Of a DNA stretch of 64,000 nucleotides, positions 1 through 9,051 are shown in pieces. The notes below the pieces were generated by a model. That model had not been told where the DNA came from and did not search any database. It was given only the letters and a program-made list of their open reading frames with translations. The DNA is from Burkholderia sp. GTDB lineage: Bacteria > Pseudomonadota > Gammaproteobacteria > Burkholderiales > Burkholderiaceae. Both the position numbers and the translations under genes were made by a program. Every line of letters starts with the position of its first letter. Positions within the stretch are counted from its first letter, which is position 1. The DNA lies in contig JAIRVP010000039.1 of the NCBI GenBank assembly GCA_031253835.1, forward strand, positions 62,001 to 126,000, written 5' to 3'.

Positions 1-467
<467 letters not shown>

Positions 468-773
468 TTAATCGTTTAACTCACTTGGTGCATACCCGTA
501 TAACCGCCTCAGTGACGGGTTTTCGGCGAAATTCAGGGAATCGTGTTCTCTGTTTAGGCGATTTTCAGCGAAACGTTTTCCGGACGCCTGTCCGTACCCA
601 ATTCGACTGGCCATGCAGCCGCCTTTCGCGATGCCGCACGTGCGGCTTTCACATTGCCTGGTTATGTTGTAGGATGACTGACCACAATCCGGAAGCGGCG
701 ACGTAATGCACATGCGTCGGTACCGGCAACGGTCGAGCGGGAATGCGGGCGGGCGTCGGCGCTTGCCGCGCCG

Positions 774-1865
774 TCACGTCTGCATGACCAGCGACGTCAG
801 TTGTGCTGCGCGCGTGACGTCGGTCTTCGCGTAGATCGCCTTGATCTGCGTGCGGATCGTGCCGATCGATACGCCACGCAGGGCCGCGCATTCCTGCGGC
901 GAGCGCCCGTCGCAACACAGCAGCACGGCGAGGTCGGCTTCGGCCGACGAGAGGCCGTAGAACACGCGCAGCCGCTGCGCGCGCGCCGACGGCGAGCGCA
1001 GGTCGGCGGCCGTCATCAAGGCCGTGACGCCGGGCCGTTCGCGCACGAGACGCGACTGTTCGGGCACCGGCATCAGCGCGAGCGACAGCGGTTCGCCCGT
1101 CGCACGCCGCAGCAACAACCCGCCGCGCGCGAACGCGTGCCGCCATTGCGCATCGTCGACGCAGCCTTCCGGCGCGAAACGCCCGTTCACGACCCGCAGT
1201 GCCGGCTCCGCCGCGATCAGTTGATCGGCCGCGCGATTGGTATAACGCAGTTCACGTTGTGCGCCGAGCAGGAACACCGGCACCGGAATCGCATCGAGCG
1301 CCGATTCCGCGGCGGCCACGCGCGCCTCGAGTTCGCCGATGCGCGCCTGGATCCGCAGCGCGCGGCTGATATGCGTGCCCATGATTTCGATGGCGCGGCG
1401 CTGGTCGTCGGACAGGCCGCGCGAGTCGGGGCCGCCCTGCACGCTGAGGAACGCGCCGGTGCCTTCGCCGCGATGGATGTACAGGCCCGAGATGCTGCCC
1501 AGCCCGAACGGGTGCAGGAATTCCTGGTAGAACACGCTGTGCGCGCGCTGCTGCGCGGACAGGTGCTTGACGTCCTCGAACCAGCGGCCCGCCGGCCAGT
1601 TGCCGGCGACCGGCACGACCGGGTCGTACCGGTAGAACTCGGTGTTGTAGGTGCCGTAGCATTCGGCGACCCATGACTCGTCGTCGCCCGCCGCCTGCTC
1701 GATCGCCGGCACCCGCGCCGCTTCGTCGAATGACAGCAGCGTGACCATGCGCACGCCGACCGACGATCGCAGCCCGTCCAGCACCGTTTCCCATCGTTGA
1801 TCGCCCAGTGCCGCGGCGTAGAGGTCGTCGACCCACGCCGATGAAATCAATCCGTTCAGTTGCAT
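774..1865 (-). CDS. LuxR-family transcriptional regulator
   Basis: This 363-residue protein has a C-terminal LuxR-type helix-turn-helix (about residues 300-360). There, FYGLSSAEADLAVLL is followed by SPQECAALRGVSIGTIRTQIKAIYAK, the usual recognition region. The first 180 residues are poorly conserved and may form a GAF- or PAS-like sensor; a PAS-like piece is suggested around residues 185-235. There is no acyl-homoserine-lactone binding signature, so it is not a quorum-sensing LuxR. It stands alone on its strand, with the dctP gene downstream. A 16-bp inverted repeat 56 bp upstream may be autoregulatory. The ligand is unknown. Confidence 0.85.
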   Translation of the reverse strand: MQLNGLISSAWVDDLYAAALGDQRWETVLDGLRSSVGVRMVTLLSFDEAARVPAIEQAAGDDESWVAECYGTYNTEFYRYDPVVPVAGNWPAGRWFEDVKHLSAQQRAHSVFYQEFLHPFGLGSISGLYIHRGEGTGAFLSVQGGPDSRGLSDDQRRAIEIMGTHISRALRIQARIGELEARVAAAESALDAIPVPVFLLGAQRELRYTNRAADQLIAAEPALRVVNGRFAPEGCVDDAQWRHAFARGGLLLRRATGEPLSLALMPVPEQSRLVRERPGVTALMTAADLRSPSARAQRLRVFYGLSSAEADLAVLLCCDGRSPQECAALRGVSIGTIRTQIKAIYAKTDVTRAAQLTSLVMQT

Positions 1866-1920
1866 CTGGCTACCCCGCGCCGTGCGTTTCTGTCGAACGT
1901 CTTCAGCGCATCTTACTCAA

Positions 1921-1936
1921 TGAACGAGATCGTTCA
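1921..1936. promoter_or_regulatory. Inverted repeat upstream of the luxR-type gene
   Basis: TGAACGA-GA-TCGTTCA has perfect 7-bp arms and a 2-bp spacer. It lies 56 bp upstream of the LuxR-type start codon, in a locally AT-richer stretch. LuxR-type proteins bind short dyads of this size, so autoregulation is possible but unproven. Confidence 0.4.
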
Positions 1937-2079
1937 AATTATCCGTGTGCGTTTGGTTCGAAATACGACGTTTGTTACCGTTTCTCGTCTGACGTATCGG
2001 CCATTCCCGGCATGAAGGCGCAATCGACGCCGGCACGGCACGCGTCGCGGCCGGCTTTTCATCGGCATCAGGGTATGCC

Positions 2080-2172
2080 ATGATGCAGCGCATGACGATC
2101 CGAAACGCCACGCCCTCGCTGCACCATCACCACGGCCGCCCTCCATTGCGCCGTGGTTCGTTTCGCATCTAG
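2080..2172 (+). CDS. Histidine-rich leader peptide of a hisC attenuator
   Basis: A 30-codon reading frame with an AGGG ribosome site at 2070-2073, six bases before the ATG. Residues 15-18 are four consecutive histidines (CAC CAT CAC CAC, 2122-2133). The frame ends at a TAG, 37 bases before a rho-independent terminator, and the next gene is a histidinol-phosphate-aminotransferase-like gene. This is the architecture of the enterobacterial HisL leader: ribosome stalling at His codons when charged histidyl-tRNA is scarce prevents terminator formation. The amino-acid run is seen in the sequence; the attenuation role is inferred from this arrangement. An in-frame ATG at 2092 could also be the start. 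Confidence 0.75.
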   Translation: MMQRMTIRNATPSLHHHHGRPPLRRGSFRI

Positions 2173-2232
2173 TCATTGCATCGGGAGCTTCCCGATCAAG
2201 ACGACAACCAAGGCGCCTCCGGCGCCTTTTTT
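2130..2232 (+). promoter_or_regulatory. Transcription attenuator (pause hairpin, antiterminator, terminator) of hisC
   Basis: Four segments can be drawn. Segment 1 is CCACGGC (2130-2136), inside the His codons, and pairs perfectly with segment 2, GCCGTGG (2150-2156), as the pause hairpin. Segment 3, AAGGCGCC (2210-2217), pairs with segment 4, GGCGCCTT (2221-2228), as the terminator. GCGCC at 2148-2152 (overlapping segment 2) can instead pair with GGCGC at 2212-2216 (segment 3), giving an antiterminator. A further hairpin, TCGGGA/TCCCGA (2181-2195), sits between. The alternative pairing is short (5 bp) and was found by eye, without energy calculation. Confidence 0.65.
2210..2232 (+). terminator. 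Rho-independent terminator in the hisC leader
   Basis: An 8-bp perfect stem (AAGGCGCC/GGCGCCTT) with a TCC loop is followed by TTTTTTGTTTT. It lies upstream of the aminotransferase, not after a gene, and follows the leader peptide stop by 37 bases, so it reads as an attenuator. Confidence 0.85.
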
Positions 2233-2293
2233 GTTTTCTGCCGCCTGAGAAACGGGCTGCGCCGGCCCATCGATCACGTACGGAGCGTGTTCA

Positions 2294-3406
2294 ATGCAAC
2301 AACCATGGAAAGACATCGCCCTGTCGGATTTGCCGCTCCGGGAGGACCTGAAGTCGCAGCACGCGTACGGGGCGCCGCAGCTCGACGTGCCGGTCTGCCT
2401 GAACGTCAACGAGAATCCGTATCCGCCGTCGCCGGCGCTCGTCGAGCGCATCGCGACCGCGGTGGCCGATGCGGCACGCGACGCGAACCGCTATCCCGAC
2501 CGCGACTTCGCCGCACTGCGATCGCATCTCGCCGCGTACCTGACGCACGACACCGGCGTGCCGGTCGACGCGGCGAGCGTCTGGGCAGCCAACGGTTCGA
2601 ACGAAGTGATCCAGCAGATCCTGCAGGCGTTCGGCGGCCCGGGGCGCTCGGCGCTGGCCTTTACGCCCGCGTATCCGATGTATGACGAATACTGCCGGAC
2701 CACCTTCACGCGCCTGCATACGTTGCCGCGCACCGGGGATTTCGCGCTGGATCTGGGTCAGGCGCTCGACAGCATCCGCGCACACCGGCCGAGCGTGATC
2801 CTGCTGACGTCGCCGAACAACCCGACCGGAACCGCGCTGCCCGTCGACGACATCCGCGCGATCCTCGATCTCGCGCCGGGCGTGGTCGTCGTCGACGAGG
2901 CCTATGCGGAGTTCCGGCGTCACGGCGTCCGCAGCGCGGTAACGCTGCTGCCCGACCATCCGCGGCTGATCGTGACGCGCACGTTGAGCAAGGCGTTCAA
3001 GTTCGCGGGGGGCCGCGTCGGGTATTGCGCATGCGCGCCGGCGATCGTGGACGCGCTGAAGCTGGTTCGCCTGCCGTATCACCTGTCCGCCTTTACGCAG
3101 GCGGCGGCGTGCGCGGCGCTGGTCGCGCGTGACGAGATGCTGTCGCAGGTCGATGCGATCAAGGTCGAGCGCGACGCAACCGTTTGCTGGCTGCGCGGCC
3201 TGGGCCTCGCGGTGGCCGATTCGGACGCCAACTTCGTGATGTTCGGCAAGTTTGCGGATCGCCACCGGATCTGGAGCGGGCTCCTGCGCCACGGCGTCCT
3301 GATTCGCGAATCCGGGCCGCCCGAGTACCTTCGCGTGTCGATCGGCACCGCGGCGGAGATGGCCGCGTTTCGCGCGGCGCTGCTCGATGTGATGGCGCGC
3401 GAATAA
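2294..3406 (+). CDS. hisC: Histidinol-phosphate aminotransferase-like enzyme
   Basis: A 370-residue class I/II aminotransferase, the usual HisC length. Visible features are the N-terminal LNVNENPYPPSP segment (about 36-47), SPNNPTG (173-179), DEAYAEF (201-207) and the PLP-binding lysine K233 in TRTLSKAFKFAGGRVGY. HisC transfers an amino group between glutamate and imidazole acetol phosphate in histidine synthesis, and some paralogues act on aromatic amino acids. No other his gene is nearby, so this is probably a second, stand-alone copy. The His-codon leader and attenuator upstream support a histidine-related role and suggest induction when histidine is short. Confidence 0.85.
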   Translation: MQQPWKDIALSDLPLREDLKSQHAYGAPQLDVPVCLNVNENPYPPSPALVERIATAVADAARDANRYPDRDFAALRSHLAAYLTHDTGVPVDAASVWAANGSNEVIQQILQAFGGPGRSALAFTPAYPMYDEYCRTTFTRLHTLPRTGDFALDLGQALDSIRAHRPSVILLTSPNNPTGTALPVDDIRAILDLAPGVVVVDEAYAEFRRHGVRSAVTLLPDHPRLIVTRTLSKAFKFAGGRVGYCACAPAIVDALKLVRLPYHLSAFTQAAACAALVARDEMLSQVDAIKVERDATVCWLRGLGLAVADSDANFVMFGKFADRHRIWSGLLRHGVLIRESGPPEYLRVSIGTAAEMAAFRAALLDVMARE

Positions 3407-3418
3407 GCGACGGTGTAC

Positions 3419-3682
3419 TTACTTCGTCGTCGCGAACCGCGATTCCAGTTCGTCGATCTTCGCGAGCACGGCTTCGCTGAGTTTCCTGACGTGACGCGGC
3501 ACGTCGGGCGCCGACATCAGTTCCTCGATGCGCCCGCGCCAGTAACTCGGATGCCTGACGCGCCCGGCACCCGACATCGATACGTCGTCAGCGACCGCGT
3601 CGCTGTCCAGGAGAGCCACCATTCTCTGGATGTGAGAGAGCTCTCGTTCCACATAGTCTCTTGCCAGCATATTGATTGACAT
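3419..3682 (-). CDS. Hypothetical protein
   Basis: A protein of about 87 residues that I do not recognise. It is rich in charged residues and predicted helical, with no signal peptide or membrane segment; its end, RKLSEAVLAKIDELESRFA, looks like a short amphipathic helix. The start is uncertain. ATG at 3682 has GGGGA directly against it, while ATG at 3670 has the same GGGGA 12 bases upstream. The frame stays open upstream to 3799 but without a ribosome site. It converges on hisC, ending 12 bp from it. Confidence 0.5.
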   Translation of the reverse strand: MSINMLARDYVERELSHIQRMVALLDSDAVADDVSMSGAGRVRHPSYWRGRIEELMSAPDVPRHVRKLSEAVLAKIDELESRFATTK

Positions 3683-3980
3683 TCCCCGAAATACGCCATC
3701 AGGCCTTCCGTCATCAACGCGCCATCGTGACGCGGCGCCAACGGCGCACCGCCCACGCTGTGCGTCAGCGTACGCAGCGGCTGTGTCAGTCAACTGCACG
3801 GACGATTGCAGCGATCGACATTGAACGGCAGGCCTGTTCGCTTGTTTTCGTTACACCCGGTCCCCTGTGCCCTGCCGCCCATCGTAGGCGCACCGGCCCG
3901 CGCCGGCATCCCCAAAAATGGGGATATCGGCCGATATCGGGAAAGCAACGGTTTCGGGAAATTGCGGGGAGCCGGACGGC

Positions 3981-4546
3981 CTACCGCCGATAAGACGGCG
4001 CCACGAGTGCGAGCGGATCGGGGTTCAGGCGCACCCACGCGACAGCGAGCCTGCACAGTTGCGCCGGCTCGCCGGCCTGGCGCCTGACGTCCTGCACGAC
4101 AGCGTCCACGTCAGACAAATCGGCGGCCGGCAGCGACGTGCCGGTGCCGAGCGGCACGTCGGCGAGCGCCACCATGTGTTCCAGATCCGCATTGCCGCAG
4201 GTACGCAGCGCACGCTCGAGCGGCGTGTGCCCGTCGCGGTTCAACGCGTCGACGCGCGCGCCGTGCTCCAGCAGCAGCCGGGCGGCAGCGCATGGCGCGA
4301 ATCGGCCGCCGCGTGCAGCGCCGTGTTGCCGTACGCATCGGCCGCACCGATGTCCGCGCCCGGTGCGACGAGCCAGCGCGCGAGATCGTCTGGACACCGA
4401 TCGAACGACAGCGCGGTCCGCTTGCTCGCCCCGCCTCGCGCATTCACGTCGCAGGTATCGAACACCGCCTGCAGCGTCGCGAGGTCGCCCTCGTCGAGCA
4501 ACGCGTCGAAATCCTTCGGCGGCAGCTTCTTTTTGGCTTTCGGCAT
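3981..4546 (-). pseudogene. Ankyrin-repeat protein gene, frameshifted
   Basis: The first 86 codons (start 4546 after an AGGAGG site) encode an ankyrin-type protein: KDFDALLDEGDLATLQAVFD, then DIGAADAYGNTALHAAADSRHA. The homologous continuation, AARLLLEHGARVDALNRDGHTPLERAL, is in another frame and runs to a stop at 3981. The join is near 4288, where one missing base in the CATGCGCTGCCGCC stretch would restore the reading. The result would be a cytoplasmic protein of about 188 residues with three to four ankyrin repeats. Either the gene is broken or the base call is wrong. Confidence 0.7.
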
Positions 4547-4651
4547 GGCGGGCCTCCTGCCTTCGAACGCACGCGTATCGTCGGCATTTCGTCAATGTGA
4601 TAAACCGGCCCGGCATCCGCAGCGAGCGCGCAGCGCTCCCTGGCGCGCACG

Positions 4652-5056
4652 TCAGTCCAGCGGCTCGAGCCGTTCCAGACCGTCCGGCCGGCCGGACGCG
4701 CCATCCAGCTTCGTGATGTTCCAGCGCGCGGCGTCGTTCCAGTCGTAATCCATTCGATAGGAAAACCCGGCATTGGCGCGAAACAGCGCGGCGCGGAATT
4801 TCCGGCCGTCATTCGCGAGCGCATCGCGCAGTAGCGGCCCGATGCGCATGATGCCGTCGATGAAGTCGCCGTGCCGCGTCGCGGAGATCAACTCGACGCC
4901 GGCCGCCGTCGCAAAGGACGCGCGGACGCCGTACTGGACCTCGCTCGGCGCATTGAAGCGAACATAGACTTCGCTCCAGCCGGGAAACGCGGCCTGCATG
5001 TAGCCGATCACATGTCGGGCCAGCTCGAGCAGCCGTTCGGTTGCGGCGTCGTTCAT
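4652..5056 (-). CDS. Small hypothetical protein, possibly YezG/DUF600-like
   Basis: A 134-residue soluble protein with a GAGGAA ribosome site before the ATG at 5056. The pattern of W and Y residues, with GWSEVYVRF near residue 25 and FRANAGFSYRMDYDWND near residue 105, recalls the DUF600/YezG family of small immunity-like proteins. I see no partner toxin gene beside it, so the match is weak. It lies upstream of the broken ankyrin gene on the same strand. No catalytic motif is visible. Confidence 0.55.
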   Translation of the reverse strand: MNDAATERLLELARHVIGYMQAAFPGWSEVYVRFNAPSEVQYGVRASFATAAGVELISATRHGDFIDGIMRIGPLLRDALANDGRKFRAALFRANAGFSYRMDYDWNDAARWNITKLDGASGRPDGLERLEPLD

Positions 5057-5262
5057 CGGTCTTCCTCGGAATGGAGTCGCGGACGAGCGTAATCGGACGC
5101 GGGGCGACGCGTCAATGGCCGCCCCGGCGCATCCTGATCCGGTCGTTGCCCCGGACATCGGCACACGAAACCGATGTCGCGCCGCCTGTCGCCCCTCGCA
5201 TGTCGATTGGCGCGAAAAAAGCGGCATCATGGCGCATCCCCTCTGCCACGGAACCCACGCCC

Positions 5263-6321
5263 ATGAATATCGATACCGACCTCCCCGTCATGGTGACCGG
5301 CGCCACCGGATACGTCGCGGGCTGGCTCGTGCAACGGCTGCTCGAGGCCGGCCTGACGGTCCACGCGGCTGTCCGCGACCCCGACAGCCCGGACAAGCTG
5401 AAGCACCTCCAGCGCATCGCGGCCGGCCAGCCCGGCACGATCCGCTTTTTCCGCGCCGACCTGCTCGAACCCGGCTCGTACGCGGACGCGATGGCCGGTT
5501 GCGGCACCGTGTTCCACACCGCGTCGCCGTTCACGGTCACGGTGCGCGATCCGCAGAAGGAGCTCGTCGATCCCGCGCTGCTCGGCACGCGCAACGTGCT
5601 CGAAACGGCCAACCGCACACCGTCGGTGCGGCGCGTCGTGCTGACCAGCAGCTGCGCGGCGATCTACGGCGACAATGCCGATCTCGCCGCGACGCCGAAC
5701 GGCGTGTTCACCGAGGCGATCTGGAACACCAGCTCGTCGCTCGCCCATCAGCCCTATTCGTATTCGAAGACCGTCGCGGAGCGCGAAGCGTGGAAAATCG
5801 CCGGCGCGCAGCAACGCTGGGATCTCGTGACGATCAATCCGTCGCTCGTGATCGGCCCCGGCATCAATCCACACGCCACGTCGGAAAGCTTCGAGATCGT
5901 GCGGCAGATGGGCAACGGCACGATGAAAGCGGGCGTGCCGAATCTCGGCATGGGCGCGGTCGACGTGCGCGACGTGGCCGACGCCCACCTCCGGGCCGCG
6001 TTCCTGGCAAGCGCCAACGGCCGCTACATCGTGTCGGGTCACGATACCAACCTGCCGGCGATGGCTGCCACGCTGCTCGAACGGTACGGCGCCGACTACC
6101 CGATTCCGCGGCGCACCCTGCCCAAATGGCTCGTGTGGCTGGTCGGCCCGCTCGCAAACAAGAGCGTGACGCGCCGCATGATCGCGCTCAACGTCGGGCT
6201 TCCCTGGCGCGGCGACAACAGCCGCAGCCGCAACGAACTCGGGATCCGCTATCGCCCGCTCGCCGAATCGATGAATGATTTCTTCCAGCAGCTCGTCGAA
6301 ACCGGGCAATTGCGACGATGA
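5263..6321 (+). CDS. NAD(P)-dependent epimerase/reductase, dihydroflavonol-reductase-like extended SDR
   Basis: A 352-residue extended short-chain dehydrogenase. The nucleotide motif VTGATGYVAG lies at residues 11-20, SSCAAIYGD follows in the middle, and the catalytic Tyr-x3-Lys is in PYSYSKTVAE. The family includes cinnamoyl-CoA, dihydroflavonol and methylglyoxal reductases that reduce a carbonyl with NADPH; the substrate here is unknown. The ATG at 5263 is chosen because homology begins there; the frame is open for 74 codons upstream without similarity. An AraC-type remnant follows directly downstream. Confidence 0.85.
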   Translation: MNIDTDLPVMVTGATGYVAGWLVQRLLEAGLTVHAAVRDPDSPDKLKHLQRIAAGQPGTIRFFRADLLEPGSYADAMAGCGTVFHTASPFTVTVRDPQKELVDPALLGTRNVLETANRTPSVRRVVLTSSCAAIYGDNADLAATPNGVFTEAIWNTSSSLAHQPYSYSKTVAEREAWKIAGAQQRWDLVTINPSLVIGPGINPHATSESFEIVRQMGNGTMKAGVPNLGMGAVDVRDVADAHLRAAFLASANGRYIVSGHDTNLPAMAATLLERYGADYPIPRRTLPKWLVWLVGPLANKSVTRRMIALNVGLPWRGDNSRSRNELGIRYRPLAESMNDFFQQLVETGQLRR

Positions 6322-6526
6322 ACCGCTTCGCGATCTCACCCCGGGCTGGCAGGTCATGATGGTCGACCTCGGCCTGCGCGTCGACGAACTGCTGCGGCGC
6401 GCACAATTGCCGGCCGATCTGTTCACGCGACCGGAAGGCGGGCTGACGACCCGCGAATACTTCCGCATGTGGCGCGCGGTGGAGGAGATGGCCGACGCCG
6501 AACGCTCGCGGACGACGCCGCGCTGA
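6317..6526 (+). pseudogene. Remnant of an AraC-family regulator (N-terminal part only)
   Basis: About 65 codons (DLTPGWQVMMVDLGLRVDEL, then LPADLFTRPEGGLTTREYFR and WRAVEEMADAE) match the start of AraC-type regulators of the Arabinose_bd/PF12625 type. A frameshift near 6505 moves the expected continuation (LADDAAL) to another frame. The DNA-binding C-terminal half is absent, replaced by the RidA gene on the other strand. It overlaps the end of the reductase and has no start signal of its own. Confidence 0.6.
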
Positions 6527-6562
6527 CGCGCACGGTTGCCCCGTCGCAGCACCGCTGCGCGA

Positions 6563-7051
6563 TCAGCGCGCGGCGTCGCTACGGTTCAGCCCGAACATGA
6601 AATCGGCCTCCACCGCCGCGCCTTTGGGCAACTGCAGCACGCCGACCGACGAGCGCGTATGGACACCGGCGTCGCCGAGCACGGCGTACAAGACGTCGGA
6701 CGCGCCGTCGGCCACTTCGCTTTGCATCGTGAAGCCGGGCGCGCTCCGCACATAGACGGTCATGCGCGGCACCGTCGCGATCGCATCGAGCGTGCCGCAA
6801 TGCTTGCGAATCAGCGACAGCGCACGCAGCGCCGATATGCCGGCCGCACGGCGGCCGTCGTCCAGCGACACGGATTCGCCGACGACGCCGACGAAGTGCA
6901 CGACTTCCCCGATGCGCGGAATCTGGCCTGAAAGATAGGCCGTCCTTCCATCGACCAGAACAGGCGTGTACTTTCCGCCGATCCTGATTTCCTCGTCCGG
7001 ATCGAATCCGAAATCGGCCGCGACCTGTTTCAGCTTATCGTCTCTGTTCAT
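6563..7051 (-). CDS. RidA/YjgF/YER057c family protein
   Basis: A 162-residue protein of the RidA fold. Conserved stretches are YLSGQIPR (about 40-47), ALSLIRKHCGTLDAI and VGVLQLPKGAAVEADFMF near the end. RidA proteins hydrolyse reactive enamine/imine intermediates such as 2-aminoacrylate. This longer YjgF_endoribonc-like subgroup often has other, uncharacterised roles and usually lacks the catalytic arginine of true RidA. It reads away from the H-NS gene; the AT-rich 227 bp between them holds both promoters. Confidence 0.85.
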   Translation of the reverse strand: MNRDDKLKQVAADFGFDPDEEIRIGGKYTPVLVDGRTAYLSGQIPRIGEVVHFVGVVGESVSLDDGRRAAGISALRALSLIRKHCGTLDAIATVPRMTVYVRSAPGFTMQSEVADGASDVLYAVLGDAGVHTRSSVGVLQLPKGAAVEADFMFGLNRSDAAR

Positions 7052-7278
7052 CAGTGAATTCCCCGATACTTCATAAAAAAGATAAAGAATAATTGAGTCT
7101 CCGAATCTTGTCCCGAGCGAACCGATCGGCCTAAAATGACAAAAATTGACACACTTATCAGGTGTTCGAAGCAGTCCTGCGCGTCATATCTACACCGTAA
7201 TTCGTAGTCGGCGAGATTTTCTTCATCATTTCCGGTTGAAACCGCTATCATGTCAGTACACAACCTGATGAGCGATAT

Positions 7279-7578
7279 ATGGCGACTTACAAGGAACTGA
7301 AAGCCCAAATGGACGCTTTGGCCGAGAAAGCCGAAGCAGCGCGCGTCGCTGAATTCCAGGCGATCGTCGACGACATCCGTGCCAAGGTCGCGGAATACGG
7401 CATTACCGAAAAGGACATTTTCGGCACGCGTCGTGGTCGGCCGGCCAAGCAGGCAGCGGCACCCGTGCAGGCGAAGTATCGCGATCCGAAGACCGGCGCA
7501 ACCTGGTCGGGCCGCGGTCGCGCGCCGGCATGGATCAAGGATGCGAAGAGCCGCAATCGATTCCTGATTCAGGAATAA
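7279..7578 (+). CDS. H-NS family nucleoid-associated protein
   Basis: A 99-residue protein with the two-part H-NS layout. Residues 1-45 form the coiled-coil oligomerisation helix (YKELKAQMDALAEKAEAAR), and residues 55-95 the DNA-binding domain with RRGRPAK and YRDPKTGATWSGRGRAPAWI. H-NS proteins silence AT-rich, often horizontally acquired DNA. It sits behind an AT-rich upstream region (7052-7278) unlike the surrounding DNA. A small hairpin (GCGCGCTG/CAGCGCGC, 7597-7614) follows the stop and may help end transcription. Confidence 0.93.
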   Translation: MATYKELKAQMDALAEKAEAARVAEFQAIVDDIRAKVAEYGITEKDIFGTRRGRPAKQAAAPVQAKYRDPKTGATWSGRGRAPAWIKDAKSRNRFLIQE

Positions 7579-7711
7579 GATTTTCGGCGCGTACCGGCGC
7601 GCTGTTCAGCGCGCTGTCCGGTGAGTGGGCATTGGTACCGGCGGGATTCAAAGACCGCTCCGGGTTAATGCCGATTTGCCTCATTCGGCACGCTGCACGC
7701 TCATTCTTTCG

Positions 7712-8044
7712 TCATCGTTCGTAATAAATCGCAAGCCACACGGTTGGCGTTTCTTCATGCGTCCACGCCACGCGATGGCGGCAATGCGGCTCGATCAGCA
7801 CGTAGTCGCCCGGGCGCATCTCGTGTCGCGTCGAACCCTCTTCGAATTCGAGCACGGCCGCGCCCGACAGCAATACGACCCATTCCGCGCGCGAGTCGTC
7901 GTACCAGAATCCGTCCGGGCTCGCGTGTCCGATCGATACGATCCGTTCGACATTCAGGCGCTGCCCCGTGACGAGGAGATCGATCCGCTCGTCATCGCCG
8001 CGCGGCCCGTCGACGCTGAACAGGTTACCGGTTTGAAGTTGCAT
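7712..8044 (-). CDS. Cupin-domain protein
   Basis: A 110-residue single-domain cupin. The metal-binding motifs are visible as EWVVLLSGAAVLEFEEG (around 54-70) and PGDYVLIEPHCRHRV (around 78-92). One of the usual motif-1 histidines is missing. Small cupins of this kind bind a metal and act as isomerases, dioxygenases or ligand sensors, and the substrate cannot be deduced. It is a single gene; the ATG at 8044 follows a GGTCGAGCC stretch. Confidence 0.8.
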   Translation of the reverse strand: MQLQTGNLFSVDGPRGDDERIDLLVTGQRLNVERIVSIGHASPDGFWYDDSRAEWVVLLSGAAVLEFEEGSTRHEMRPGDYVLIEPHCRHRVAWTHEETPTVWLAIYYER

Positions 8045-8177
8045 GGCTCGACCTTTTCATTGACCTTCCGATGAAGGAAGCGGGTTTAAAGGCGCCGGGG
8101 AAAGGTCACTGCAATCCAGCGACCGCCATTGATTGCACACGCGGCGATGAACGCACGTAAAAAGACAGGATGGGTCG

Positions 8178-8774
8178 TTAAAGCACCCGCCCCCACTCAT
8201 TCCCCGGGTGGAGCACGTCCATGCAGTCCTTCAGCCAGCGGCGCTCGCTGGCTGGTAACGTCGGCAATGTTCTGTCGAAATCCTGCTGGTCTTTGGGGCG
8301 GCAATCCCTGGCCTTGAACAGCAGGACGGCCGATGGATTCAGGTACGGAATGCCGTCAGCGGTTCTCATTACCATTTCGATGCGCGGTCGCTTAAACGAC
8401 GGATCTCGCTTATAGGCCCACCATTCACGCGTTCCGGGCTCGATCATCATATCGACCCGCCAACATTCGGCCGCAGGATCAAAACCCCAGAATTGCATGA
8501 CCTCGGACGTACCGTCCTGATTTTCGGGCAGTTCTTCGACAATGCCGGCGTGGGCCGTGCAAAACGTCAGGTCATCCAGCGCCAGACGGAATCGGCTGAA
8601 GTCTTCGCGAAGGATCGTGAATTCCAGATCGTCATGTTCGCGCGTCTGGACACCGTGCCAAAGATCGATCGCCCATCCTCCCACGACACACCAAGGCAAA
8701 TGAATATCGCTCAACCGTTGAGCAAGCATGGCCGGTTGCCATGCGCTCCATGCGTCTTGATCGGGAATTGCCAT
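8178..8774 (-). CDS. Nucleotidyltransferase, aminoglycoside adenylyltransferase-like
   Basis: A 198-residue protein of the polymerase-beta-like nucleotidyltransferase fold. GGWAIDLWHG (32-41) and REHDDLEF (45-52) form the nucleotide and metal site seen in AadB/LinB-type adenylyltransferases, and VDMMIEP supplies a later acidic strand. The family moves AMP onto aminoglycosides or lincosamides, but many chromosomal members have unknown substrates, so a resistance function is not implied. No mobile element flanks it. It stands alone between two short gene-free stretches. Confidence 0.75.
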   Translation of the reverse strand: MAIPDQDAWSAWQPAMLAQRLSDIHLPWCVVGGWAIDLWHGVQTREHDDLEFTILREDFSRFRLALDDLTFCTAHAGIVEELPENQDGTSEVMQFWGFDPAAECWRVDMMIEPGTREWWAYKRDPSFKRPRIEMVMRTADGIPYLNPSAVLLFKARDCRPKDQQDFDRTLPTLPASERRWLKDCMDVLHPGNEWGRVL

Positions 8775-9051
8775 TCTGGAATTCTTCCTGTTGGAGTGAC
8801 CGGTGCCAGCACGTGCGTGTCGGATTCTCGCAGGAAATCACGTGACCTGTTGGAAGCCCCGTTGTCCTTGAGCGCAATGCTCCGAGTTCGGGATCTGACG
8901 AGCGCGCCCGTCCCTTCGTCGCGTCAAACCAGATCGCGCCTTGTCCAGCAATTCACGCGCGGATGACCATCCGCCATCAGCGATCGGACGACGCCCCGAA
9001 ACAATCGGCTGCAACATGCCGCCCGGATACTCGGCGCGCCACTTGCAATGT

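Noticed and set aside
4652..5056. Toxin-immunity module
   Set aside because: The protein is only weakly YezG-like and no toxin, Rhs or CDI gene is adjacent, so a module is not supported.
8178..8774. Possible acquired antibiotic-resistance gene
   Set aside because: The nucleotidyltransferase fold is clear, but there is no integron, IS or plasmid context, and chromosomal relatives have unknown substrates, so I did not call resistance.
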